This document shows positions 15,847 through 23,655 of a stretch of 64,000 nucleotides of DNA, in pieces (the first letter of the stretch is position 1; the number at the start of each line of letters is the position of its first letter). Both the position numbers and the translations under genes were made by a program. The stretch is from contig NZ_CP093313.1 of NCBI RefSeq assembly GCF_025264625.1, forward strand, positions 6,510,001-6,574,000. The letters are read 5' to 3'. The notes beneath the pieces are model-generated. The model ran no database searches. It was not told the DNA's origin and saw nothing but the letters and a program-made list of their open reading frames with translations. The DNA is from Occallatibacter riparius. GTDB lineage: Bacteria; Acidobacteriota; Terriglobia; Terriglobales; Acidobacteriaceae.

Positions 15847-18549
15847 ATGCGGATCACTTGTCGGACGACGCTGCTGTTGATTTTTGTGCTGGTGTGCATG
15901 CCGGTATTTGCGCAGACGAAGGATGCTCTGCACGAGGGCTTCCTCAATCCGCCGGATGATGCGCGGCCGATGATGCGGTGGTGGTGGTTCGGGCCGGCGG
16001 TGACGAAGCCCGAGTTGAAGAAAGAGCTGGAGATCATGCGCGACGCGGGGATCGGCGGGGTGGAGATTCAGCCGGTGTATCCAATGGCAGTGGACGATGC
16101 GGCAAAGGGGATTCGGAACCTGCAGTATCTGTCGCCGGAGTTTCTGGATGCGGTGGGGTTTGCGAACAGGACGGCGCGCGGGCTGGGGATGCGGGTGGAT
16201 ATCACGCTGGGAAGCGGATGGCCTTATGGGGGGCCGAAGACGACGGTGGACCTGGCGGCGGGCAAGCTGCGGGTGGTGCGAGTGCCGCTTGATGGTCCCG
16301 AGGCTGGTTCTGGGGGGCCGCAGCTACGGCCGGGGGACAAAATCATCAGCGTGGTGGATGGCAGCAAGCTGGAGACCGAGCTGGCGCGCAGGCTTGAACT
16401 TGCCGTGCCTGATCCGAATCATCCGGTGAACGCCAGCAAAGTGTATTTCATCGCGGGCCACACGGGGCAGCAGGTGAAGCGGGCGGCGTTTGGGGCTGAG
16501 GGCAATGTGCTGGACCACTTCAGTCGTGCGGCTATCGACGAGCATTTGCAGGATGTGGCCAAGCCGCTGCTGAAGGCGTTTGGGGATGAGCCGCCGTACT
16601 CGGTTTTCTCGGATTCGCTAGAGGTGTATGGGGCAGACTGGACGGAGAACCTGCCGGAGGAGTTCAGGAAGAGGCGGGGGTACGATCTGATTCCGCATTT
16701 GCCGGAGTTGGTGGCGGGCGGTACGTCGGAGGCCGAAGCGGTGCGGCACGACTGGGGCAAGACGCTGGATGAGCTGATCCGTGAGAACTACCTGACGCCG
16801 CTGGCGGAGTTTGCCGCGGCGCATCACACCCAGTTCCGGTCGCAGACGTATGGGGATCCGGCGGTGACGCTGGCGGATCAAGACGTGCCTCAACTGATTG
16901 AAGGCGAGGGGATGCAGTGGCGGAAGTTCTCGTACACGCGGTGGGCGACTTCGGCGGCGCATTTGTATGGGCGCGATGTGGTGTCGGCCGAGACGTGGAC
17001 GTGGCTGCACTCACCGGCGTTCCGGGCTACTCCGCTGGATGTGAAGGCCGAGGCGGACAGGATGTTTCTGCTGGGCGTGAACCAGTTTGTGGGGCACGGG
17101 TGGCCATATTCGCCTGAGTCGGCGGGAGAGCCGGGGTATGCGTTTTATGCGGCGGCGGTGTTCAACCAGCACAACCCGTGGTCTCCTGTGATGCCGGATG
17201 TGATGCGCTACCTGACGCGGGCGAGCTGGCTCCTACGGCAAGGGAAGCCGGCGAACGATGTGGCGATTCTGCTGCCGGAGGATGATGCGCAGGCGGCGTT
17301 CACGCCGGGGCACGTGTCGATTGCGGATGAGATGGAGAAGCGGATTCCGCCGCGGCTGATGGAGGAGGTGCTGGATGCCGGATACAACGTGGACTTCATC
17401 GATGCGGCGACGATTGAGAAGCTGGGGACGGTGCCGTATCCGGTGTTGATACTGCCGCCGGTGGAGCGGATACCGCTGAGTGCGTACAGGAAGATTGAGG
17501 CGTATGCGAAGGCGGGCGGCAAGGTGATTGCGGTGGGGGAGACGCCGTCGCGGGCGCCGGGGTTGATGGAACAGGGGGATTCGGCGGAGATCCAGCTGAT
17601 CTCTTCCCGGATGTTCAAAGGTGATGGCCGCACAGGAAGCTTCCTGAGCTCAGAGTCCGAGCTGGGGGCTGCACTGCACAAAGCACTTGCTCCGGATCTG
17701 GATGTGACGGGGCAGACAGCGGGGCTCGGATTCATTCATCGGAGGCTCGACGATCGCGATGTCTATTTCGTTGCGAACACGAGCAATCAGGCGATTGATG
17801 CGAAGGTGCGATTCCGGTCGGACAAGCGCCACGTGCAGACGTGGGACCCCGAGGATGGGGTAGTACATGGGGATGTGCGGGTGGATGGGTCGCAGCGGTT
17901 GACCCTGCGGCTCGAGCCGTATGAGTCACGCGTCTTTGTGCTCAGCGCGAGTTCGCGGCCGGCGACTCCCGACAAGTTTTTGGGGCCTTCACTGGCGCTC
18001 GTGCCGGTGGAGAACCTCAGCCGCGACTGGGACGTATCGTTCGTTGGGCCGCATGTTTATCGGGGTCATCTGGATTCGCTGGTTTCGTGGACCAGAATGC
18101 CCAACCACGAGTTCTTTTCGGGTGAGGCGGTGTACACGCGGAACTTCAGCGTGCAGGAGCCCGGGAACAAGGTGCTCCTCCTCGATTTCGGTGAGGGGAA
18201 GGCGATTGCCGACGATCGGCCGGCGGGGGCGGATGGGATGCACGCGCTGCTGGACCCGCCGATTCGGGAGGCGGCAATTGTGTATATGAATGGGAAGCGG
18301 GCGGGGGCGTTGTGGCATCCGCCGTACCGGCTGGATATCACGGGGCTGGTGCATGCCGGTGAGAATCGCCTGGAGATTCATGTGTTTAACACGGCGATGA
18401 ATGAGCTGGCGGGGCAGCCAAGGCAGGATCTGACGGAGCTTCGGGCGAAGTATGGGAACCGGTTCGAGCCGCAGGATCAGGAAAAGATCAAGCCGGTGGA
18501 TTCGGGGCTGCTGGGGGCGGTTCGGCTCATGACGGCGCCGGTGCAGTGA
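15847..18549 (+). CDS. Secreted GH106-like glycoside hydrolase (alpha-L-rhamnosidase type)
   Basis: 900-residue exported enzyme. Residues 1-22 are a signal peptide ending VFAQ. The following region starts FLNPPDDARPMMRWWWFGPAVTK and continues GIGGVEIQPVYPM and GLGMRVDITLGSGWPYGGP. These are hallmarks of the large GH106-like family, which includes alpha-L-rhamnosidases acting on pectin rhamnogalacturonan. The C-terminal third is beta-rich, with a galactose-binding-like module (NFSVQEPGNKVLLLDFGEG ... AIVYMNGKRAGALWHPPYRLDITG). No cysteine or lipobox is present at the N terminus, so it is soluble and periplasmic or secreted. No convincing ribosome site precedes the ATG. It is transcribed alone. 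Family placement is fairly firm; rhamnose specificity is not proven, because many GH106-like proteins are untested. Confidence 0.8.
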   Translation: MRITCRTTLLLIFVLVCMPVFAQTKDALHEGFLNPPDDARPMMRWWWFGPAVTKPELKKELEIMRDAGIGGVEIQPVYPMAVDDAAKGIRNLQYLSPEFLDAVGFANRTARGLGMRVDITLGSGWPYGGPKTTVDLAAGKLRVVRVPLDGPEAGSGGPQLRPGDKIISVVDGSKLETELARRLELAVPDPNHPVNASKVYFIAGHTGQQVKRAAFGAEGNVLDHFSRAAIDEHLQDVAKPLLKAFGDEPPYSVFSDSLEVYGADWTENLPEEFRKRRGYDLIPHLPELVAGGTSEAEAVRHDWGKTLDELIRENYLTPLAEFAAAHHTQFRSQTYGDPAVTLADQDVPQLIEGEGMQWRKFSYTRWATSAAHLYGRDVVSAETWTWLHSPAFRATPLDVKAEADRMFLLGVNQFVGHGWPYSPESAGEPGYAFYAAAVFNQHNPWSPVMPDVMRYLTRASWLLRQGKPANDVAILLPEDDAQAAFTPGHVSIADEMEKRIPPRLMEEVLDAGYNVDFIDAATIEKLGTVPYPVLILPPVERIPLSAYRKIEAYAKAGGKVIAVGETPSRAPGLMEQGDSAEIQLISSRMFKGDGRTGSFLSSESELGAALHKALAPDLDVTGQTAGLGFIHRRLDDRDVYFVANTSNQAIDAKVRFRSDKRHVQTWDPEDGVVHGDVRVDGSQRLTLRLEPYESRVFVLSASSRPATPDKFLGPSLALVPVENLSRDWDVSFVGPHVYRGHLDSLVSWTRMPNHEFFSGEAVYTRNFSVQEPGNKVLLLDFGEGKAIADDRPAGADGMHALLDPPIREAAIVYMNGKRAGALWHPPYRLDITGLVHAGENRLEIHVFNTAMNELAGQPRQDLTELRAKYGNRFEPQDQEKIKPVDSGLLGAVRLMTAPVQ

Positions 18550-18642
18550 GGTGCTTCTCTTCCCCGGCACCTGCGGTGCGGCCACCGCGCCTTCGGCGCC
18601 AATCTCGGCTGGGTGGGATTGTCGACACGCGGCACGGTGTGA

Positions 18643-18727
18643 AGAGTAGATTTCCTACCGAAATGACAGAAATAAAGGCAAAAGCAACAACATCAGCGGG
18701 TTCTTCGCCTTCGGCTCAGAATGACAA
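18643..18727. repeat. Composite intergenic repeat, copy 4 (full tripartite form)
   Basis: Module order as at 10261-10341: TAGATTTCCTACCGAAATGACAG-like left unit, an A-rich AATAAAGGCAAAAGCAACAA spacer, and a core variant TTCTTCGCCTTCGGCTCAGA followed by ATGACAAG. It lies about 100 bases after the GH106-like gene, in the 487-base gap before dxs. Confidence 0.8.
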
Positions 18728-18787
18728 GTTTGTGGGGGATCGAAGCGCTTGATCAGGGTGTGAGGGAGGGGTGCGGCGCAAGTCGTA

Positions 18788-18799
18788 GATTGGTATACT
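18788..18799 (+). promoter_or_regulatory. Extended -10 promoter before dxs leader RNA
   Basis: TGGTATACT (18791-18799) matches an extended -10 element (TGnTATAAT-like). No clear -35 is present at the usual distance, which such promoters tolerate. Transcription would begin near 18806, only about 20 bases before a strong terminator hairpin. Confidence 0.5.
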
Positions 18800-18805
18800 C
18801 TAAGT

Positions 18806-18852
18806 TGGCAGAACCTGCGAGAAAATCCCCGCGCGTCGGGGCTTTTTTCTTG
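18806..18852 (+). ncRNA. Putative short regulatory RNA or dxs attenuator leader
   Basis: Bounded by the extended -10 promoter and an intrinsic terminator, giving a predicted RNA of about 45-50 bases. It would hold a small GCAG/CTGC hairpin (18808-18818) followed by the terminator stem. No open frame fits inside. It may be an independent small RNA, or an attenuated leader of dxs, whose ATG is 185 bases downstream. Only sequence logic supports it. Confidence 0.4.
18827..18849 (+). terminator. Rho-independent terminator upstream of dxs
   Basis: CCCCG (18827-18831) pairs with CGGGG (18837-18841) around a 5-base loop, followed by CTTTTTTC. It is 280 bases after the GH106-like stop, so it more probably ends the short RNA started at 18794-18806 than that gene. 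Confidence 0.75.
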
Positions 18853-19036
18853 CCGGTCCGGTTGGAGATGAGCGGAGCGGCATATACTCATCGCCGGATG
18901 CCAGGCAGCGAGTGAGTTGTCTCGATTTGGGGTTAGCAAAAGAAAGCCTGTTTGGCTGAATCGGGAATGACCTCACCCTCGAACCTAGTCCGGACCCAGC
19001 GGCCGCAACGGACGCTTCCCGGCAAGAAGGACCCTC

Positions 19037-20920
19037 ATGGCAGCACTGCTGGATTCGATTAACTCACCGGCCGATATCAAGCACCTGAACCCTGCACAAC
19101 TGGCGACGCTCGCGGAAGAGATCCGTGAGTTTCTGATTCAGAGCCTTGCGAAGACGGGCGGTCACCTGGGGCCGAATCTCGGCGTGGTTGAGCTGACGCT
19201 GGCGATGCACTACGTGTTCAATTCGCCGCAGGACAAGTTCCTGTTCGACGTGAGCCACCAGGTGTATACGCACAAGATTTTGACGGGGCGGAGGGAGCAG
19301 TTCGGGACGATTCGGCAGCCCGGCGGTCTGAACGGCTTTATGCTGCGGACCGAGTGCGAGCACGACTGCTACGGTGCGGGCCACGCAGGCACGGCGCTGA
19401 GTGCCGCGCTGGGCATGGCGGTGGCGCGCGACCTGGCCGGCGGCACGGAAGACATTGTCGCGGTGGCGGGCGATGCGGCCTTTACGAACGGCATCTCGTT
19501 TGAGGCGCTGAATAACATCGCCGATCAGACGAAGAAGCTGATCGTGGTGCTGAACGACAACGAGTGGTCGATCGATCGCAACGTGGGTGCGATTGCGCGG
19601 TACTTCCACAAGGTCGTGACAAACGAGCACTACCAGCAGTTGCACAGGTTATCGAAGCGCGTGGTGGAGAAGATCGGCGGCAAGACGGCAGTGAACGTGA
19701 TGCGCCGCGCAGAAGAAGCTGCGAAGGGCATGCTTTGGCCCTCGATGCTGTTCGAGGAGTTCGGGCTGGATTATTACGGGCCTGTGGATGGGCACAATCT
19801 TCCGCTGCTGATTGAGACATTCAAGTTTTTGAAGACCGCGGAGCGCCCGGTGCTGCTGCATGTGCTGACGCAGAAGGGACGCGGGTTCCAGCCGGCTTTG
19901 GATTTGACGAAGAAGTTCCATGGGCTGGGGCCGTACGATCCGGAGACGGGCAAGACAGCGGCCGGGCAGCAGACGTGGTCAGAGGCCTTTGCGACAACGC
20001 TTGCGGAGCTAGCCAACATGGATTCGCGCATTGTGGCGATTACTGCGGCGATGCCGAATGGAACGGGACTCGACTTGTTCCGGCCGATTCATCCGAAGCG
20101 CTACTTCGATGTGGGGATCGCGGAAGAGCACGCGGTGATTTTTGCGGCGGGTATGGCTACGCGCGGATTCAGGCCGGTGTGCGCGATCTACTCGACGTTT
20201 TTGCAGAGGGCCTTCGATCCGATTGTGCACGACGTGGCGTTGCAGAAGCTTCCGGTTGTGTTCTGCATGGACCGCGCGGGGCTGAGCGGCGACGACGGGC
20301 CGACGCATCATGGGCTGTTCGATATCGCGTATCTGCGCGGGATTCCGGACATGGTGCTGATGGCGCCGAAAGATGAGAACGAACTGGCCGACATGATGAA
20401 GACCTCGTTCACGCTGGAGGGGCCGAGCGCGATCCGGTATCCGCGCGGACCGGTGGTGGGCGTGCAGAAGAGGCCAGCGCAGGTGCTGCCGGTTGGCAAA
20501 GCGGAAGTGCTGGCAGACGGATCGGATGTTGCGGTGCTGGGGCTGGGCCACATGATGCCGCTTGCGCTCGAACTTGCCGCGCGACTTGAAGGAGAGGGCT
20601 ATTCGGCCGCGGTGATCAATCCGCGGTTCATCAAGCCGATCGATCGCGACACGATCATTCGCTACGCAGAGCGGGTGTCCGCGTTCGTCACCTTCGAAGA
20701 TCACGTGAAGATGGGCGGCTTCGGCTCGGCGGTTCTCGAGGTGCTGGAGGAAGTGGGCAGCAAGGTGCCAGTGGTGCGCGTTGCGTGGCCCGATCAGTTC
20801 ATCGAGCACGGGAAGGTGGATGCGCTGCGGAAGAAGTACGGCCTCACTGTGGAAGCGGCGCACGATCAGGTGTTTCCGATGCTGACTTCGAGACGACGGA
20901 GCCCGCTACTGGCGGGATGA
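19037..20920 (+). CDS. dxs: 1-deoxy-D-xylulose-5-phosphate synthase
   Basis: Thiamine-diphosphate enzyme joining pyruvate and glyceraldehyde 3-phosphate, the first step of the non-mevalonate isoprenoid pathway. The 627 residues match the family. Visible parts are the N-terminal HLGPNLGVVELTLAMHYVF, DVSHQVYTHKILTGR (active-site His), the TPP/Mg motif GDAAFTNGISFEALNN (145-160), the pyrimidine domain with YFDVGIAEEHAV (conserved Glu), DRAGLSGDDGPTHHG, and the transketolase C-terminal domain. The TPP motif reads GDAAFTNG rather than the usual GDGALTGG-like form, a divergent-clade feature; a relative using other aldehydes cannot be fully excluded. AAGGA precedes the ATG. A terminator-bearing leader lies 185 bases upstream and suggests transcriptional control. 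Confidence 0.92.
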   Translation: MAALLDSINSPADIKHLNPAQLATLAEEIREFLIQSLAKTGGHLGPNLGVVELTLAMHYVFNSPQDKFLFDVSHQVYTHKILTGRREQFGTIRQPGGLNGFMLRTECEHDCYGAGHAGTALSAALGMAVARDLAGGTEDIVAVAGDAAFTNGISFEALNNIADQTKKLIVVLNDNEWSIDRNVGAIARYFHKVVTNEHYQQLHRLSKRVVEKIGGKTAVNVMRRAEEAAKGMLWPSMLFEEFGLDYYGPVDGHNLPLLIETFKFLKTAERPVLLHVLTQKGRGFQPALDLTKKFHGLGPYDPETGKTAAGQQTWSEAFATTLAELANMDSRIVAITAAMPNGTGLDLFRPIHPKRYFDVGIAEEHAVIFAAGMATRGFRPVCAIYSTFLQRAFDPIVHDVALQKLPVVFCMDRAGLSGDDGPTHHGLFDIAYLRGIPDMVLMAPKDENELADMMKTSFTLEGPSAIRYPRGPVVGVQKRPAQVLPVGKAEVLADGSDVAVLGLGHMMPLALELAARLEGEGYSAAVINPRFIKPIDRDTIIRYAERVSAFVTFEDHVKMGGFGSAVLEVLEEVGSKVPVVRVAWPDQFIEHGKVDALRKKYGLTVEAAHDQVFPMLTSRRRSPLLAG

Positions 20921-20968
20921 GAGCTAAACGCGAACCTAGGAATTCAAGGCTGGAGTAGCATAACTTCG

Positions 20969-21166
20969 ATGGCAACTTATCGTGTCGTTCTCAGGCAATC
21001 CGAAGAAGGATACAGCGTCTCATGCGTTGGACTGCCCGGTTGCTGGTCGCAAGGCGCAACTGAGGAAGAGGCGTTGGAGAATATCCGTGCCGCCATACGG
21101 GAATATTTGGAAGCAGCGGAAGAATTAGCGCGCGATTCAGATTCACGTGTGATCGAAGTCGCCTAG
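20969..21166 (+). CDS. hicB: HicB-family antitoxin
   Basis: 65-residue partner of the HicA toxin that follows after 11 bases. The sequence MATYRVVLRQSEEGYSVSCVG continues LPGCWSQGATEEEALENIRAAI and is the partial RNase-H-like fold of HicB (UPF0150). It lacks the extra C-terminal DNA-binding domain of longer HicB proteins. It neutralises HicA by covering its active site. Gene order here is antitoxin first, the less common arrangement for this family but frequent for the short HicB form. Whether it represses its own promoter is unclear, since no helix-turn-helix is present. Confidence 0.88.
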   Translation: MATYRVVLRQSEEGYSVSCVGLPGCWSQGATEEEALENIRAAIREYLEAAEELARDSDSRVIEVA

Positions 21167-21177
21167 CCCATCTCCTA

Positions 21178-21390
21178 ATGCCAAAGATTCCGGGGATCAA
21201 TCATCTGCGCGCCGTAGCGGCTTTGGAGAAGGCCGGATTTCGCATCATCCGGCAGGGCTCTCATATCGTAATGACGAATGGAACACGTATTCTCACGATT
21301 CCCAGACACAACCCCGTGAATGCATTCACCATGGGCGGCATCGTGCAGGATGCGGGGCTCAGCGTGGATGAATTCCGCAAGCTGCTGTAG
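21178..21390 (+). CDS. hicA: HicA-family mRNA interferase toxin
   Basis: 70-residue small toxin with the double-stranded-RNA-binding-like fold. Its helix LRAVAALEKAGFRIIRQGSH ends at the catalytic histidine in GSHIVMTNG (about residue 28), followed by the IPRHNPVNAFTMGGIVQDAGLS core that is standard for HicA. It cleaves mRNA during stress when the antitoxin is degraded. It is co-transcribed with hicB. All signature residues are intact, so the toxin should be active. Confidence 0.9.
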   Translation: MPKIPGINHLRAVAALEKAGFRIIRQGSHIVMTNGTRILTIPRHNPVNAFTMGGIVQDAGLSVDEFRKLL

Positions 21391-21481
21391 CGCCATCTGG
21401 CGCATCTTCGTCGAGGGATGGGTAGGACAAACCAGGAGTTCACCAACTGCCTGTGCGACAATTCCAGACAGACCTTTACTC

Positions 21482-22924
21482 ATGCGACCTCATCGTGGTT
21501 TTCTGCTGGCGCTGGCTGGGTGGTTCCTAGGCGGACTTCTGGGCTGGGGGCAAACCTCTGCTCCGCTGGTGCTCGCAGGTGGAACGGTTATCGACGTTTC
21601 GAACTGGGGCCACTCGGCTGCCGATCTGCCGAACGCTGTTGTCATCATTCAGGGCGGCAAGATTGCGGAGGTGGGCCCGGCTTCGACGCTGCAGGTTCCC
21701 AAGGGCGCGCGCGTCATTGACTGCACGGGCAAGTACATCGTTCCCGGGTTGATTGACGGCTACATGGGAATGAGCACGCAGGGCGAAGCCTCAGCGAGCC
21801 TCTACATGGGAGTGACGACGGCGGTGGTCCGCTCGGGTAGCCGCTACGGGCGGCTGGATACGTCGCTTTCTCCCGCGCCGCATGTGTACGCGATCGACTC
21901 CGCTGGCACGACCGATGAGTGGAGTCTGCTGATCGGCCACAGCACATGGACGACGCGTCTACGGCAGAACGGGCGCCCCACTGAATTGCCTCCTGATGAG
22001 ACGCTGCGGCAGCTCACGGCTACCAAAGCGCTGGGAACGCGCGCCATTTACATCGGCCCCAACGTGACGGCCGCGAACGCGCAAGTGATCATCTCGCGCG
22101 CGCATCAGTTGGGGATGATGACCTACGGCGAGTTTGTTGCAACGCCGTATCGCGTGGGCATTGAGGGAGATGTAGATGCGCTGGTGCACATGGGCAGCTA
22201 CGAGCTGGGGGTGATCCCGGATGAGCTGCAGCAGCCCCTGGCGACCGATCCTGAAGGAGCAGCGGCAAGCACGGCCTTCGATTATGCGCAGCGCGTTCCC
22301 CCCACCGATTTTCACGTGCGGACGTACGCGAAGCTTATTGCGGCCCACCACGCGGCGTTGATGCCTACGTTTGCAACATTCTTCCTGCGGCTGCCGGATC
22401 ATCGCAACTTGTGGCAGGATCCGGTGGCGTCGTTGATGGATCCTGCGCACATGTCGAATCCGCCGGATCGGGCGAGCGGCGAGATGATGTATCCGTTGCC
22501 GCCGTGGACCAAGCATCTGCCAGGCATTGGGCAGCGCTATATGGAATCGGGACTGCAAAAGAAAGCTGACCAGGCGGCTCTGCGGCTGTGGCACATCAAC
22601 CAGGCGCTGTTCGCGGCATTTCCGCATTACCTGGCGGCGTCGGGCTCGCCGGTTGATGGATCGTTTCCGGGTATCTCGCTGCATGTGGAGCTGGAACTGC
22701 TGGTGCGGATGGGGTTGACGCCGCGCGAGGCGATCGCTGCGGCCACCAACAACTACGCTGTCCAGTTCAACTGGACGGAGATCGGGCAGATCGCCCCGGG
22801 ACGGCGTGCCGATGTGCTTGTACTGGATGCGGATCCGACGGCGAATATCTGGAACGCGCGGCGGATCAACACGCTGATCCTTGAAGGCAACGTCGTGGAT
22901 CGCGAAGCGCTGCTGAAAAAGTAG
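21482..22924 (+). CDS. Secreted amidohydrolase-superfamily protein with missing metal ligands
   Basis: 480 residues with an N-terminal signal anchor (FLLALAGWFLGGLLGWGQ). It has the usual amidohydrolase frame: beta-sandwich VLAGGTVIDV, KYIVPGLIDG, then the TIM barrel and terminal IGQIAPGRRADVLVLDADPT. The first metal-binding motif, normally GLIDxHxH, reads GLIDGYMGM (residues 89-97), so both histidines are absent. The later conserved positions seen in imidazolonepropionase-like relatives also appear altered (TYGEFVAT; ASGSPVDGS). It therefore probably lacks normal metallohydrolase chemistry and may be a binding protein or decayed paralogue. The start is ATG 21482, directly at the signal sequence; the frame is open back to 21320, inside hicA. 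It follows the toxin gene by 91 bases. Confidence 0.8.
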   Translation: MRPHRGFLLALAGWFLGGLLGWGQTSAPLVLAGGTVIDVSNWGHSAADLPNAVVIIQGGKIAEVGPASTLQVPKGARVIDCTGKYIVPGLIDGYMGMSTQGEASASLYMGVTTAVVRSGSRYGRLDTSLSPAPHVYAIDSAGTTDEWSLLIGHSTWTTRLRQNGRPTELPPDETLRQLTATKALGTRAIYIGPNVTAANAQVIISRAHQLGMMTYGEFVATPYRVGIEGDVDALVHMGSYELGVIPDELQQPLATDPEGAAASTAFDYAQRVPPTDFHVRTYAKLIAAHHAALMPTFATFFLRLPDHRNLWQDPVASLMDPAHMSNPPDRASGEMMYPLPPWTKHLPGIGQRYMESGLQKKADQAALRLWHINQALFAAFPHYLAASGSPVDGSFPGISLHVELELLVRMGLTPREAIAAATNNYAVQFNWTEIGQIAPGRRADVLVLDADPTANIWNARRINTLILEGNVVDREALLKK

Positions 22925-22945
22925 CTGCGGCGTTCGGCCGCTCGC

Positions 22946-23494
22946 CTAGGATCGCCGCGAGGCCTGGCGAGAGGCGATGGCGAGGATTTCGGTGAGGCGC
23001 TTCTGGCGGAAGGCGAAGGACTCCTGGAGCTGCTTCCAGACGCGGCCGCTGGCGAGGGTGTTGAGGAATCCGCCGGGCAGCTCGAAGTCGATTGCATCAG
23101 TTATGCGCGTGCCTTCTTCGCCGTCGGCCAGTTCGGGGCTGATTCCGTGGCGGTGGCGGAAGGTCTTGAAGGGGCCGTGAGCCATCTCGTCGGCGAAGTG
23201 GCTATTCCATTCGAACTCGATGATGCGGGCGGTCCAGCTCACGCGCGGTAGCAATCGGATAGGTTTGAAGCTGATGAGGATCTCGGAGCCGACGCCGGCG
23301 GCAAGGGATTGGAAGCGGCGTGTGGGATCGTCTGTAACCGGGCGCGGGGGCGGCGGCTTGAGGCGCATGTCTTCAATGCGCGCCTTGAGTTCGGGGGGCA
23401 TGAGCGGCGGCAGGTTGTGGGGGTTGGCGAAGAAGGCAAACACCAACTCGACCGGAAAGGGCACCCACTGGCTGGTTTCAAAATGCTGGACCAT
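22946..23494 (-). CDS. SRPBCC-family (START-like) protein
   Basis: 182 residues. It begins MVQHFETSQWVPFPVELVFAFFANPHNLPPLMP, the classic opening of the SRPBCC/polyketide-cyclase-like ligand-binding fold. It continues SWTARIIEFEWNSHFADEM and GTRITDAIDFELPGG, which also fit. Such helix-grip proteins bind hydrophobic ligands; this group resembles proteins often annotated as cell-division inhibitor SulA-like or YfcH-linked, but no partner is next to it. ATG 23494 is preferred over the longer open frame to 23551. It converges with the amidohydrolase gene. Confidence 0.8.
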   Translation of the reverse strand: MVQHFETSQWVPFPVELVFAFFANPHNLPPLMPPELKARIEDMRLKPPPPRPVTDDPTRRFQSLAAGVGSEILISFKPIRLLPRVSWTARIIEFEWNSHFADEMAHGPFKTFRHRHGISPELADGEEGTRITDAIDFELPGGFLNTLASGRVWKQLQESFAFRQKRLTEILAIASRQASRRS

Positions 23495-23655
23495 GCAAAG
23501 CCATCTTACGCGGAGGCTTGCGATTAGGGCCGTCCCCGTCTCGGACTGCACCTGAATTTGGGCCTGCGAGGTGGGATTAGCGGTGCATGCTTTGTCTGGA
23601 TTTGGGGTTGCAAGGCGAGTAAACTGTGTTCTGCTCTTATTGGCGCCAGGGGCCT

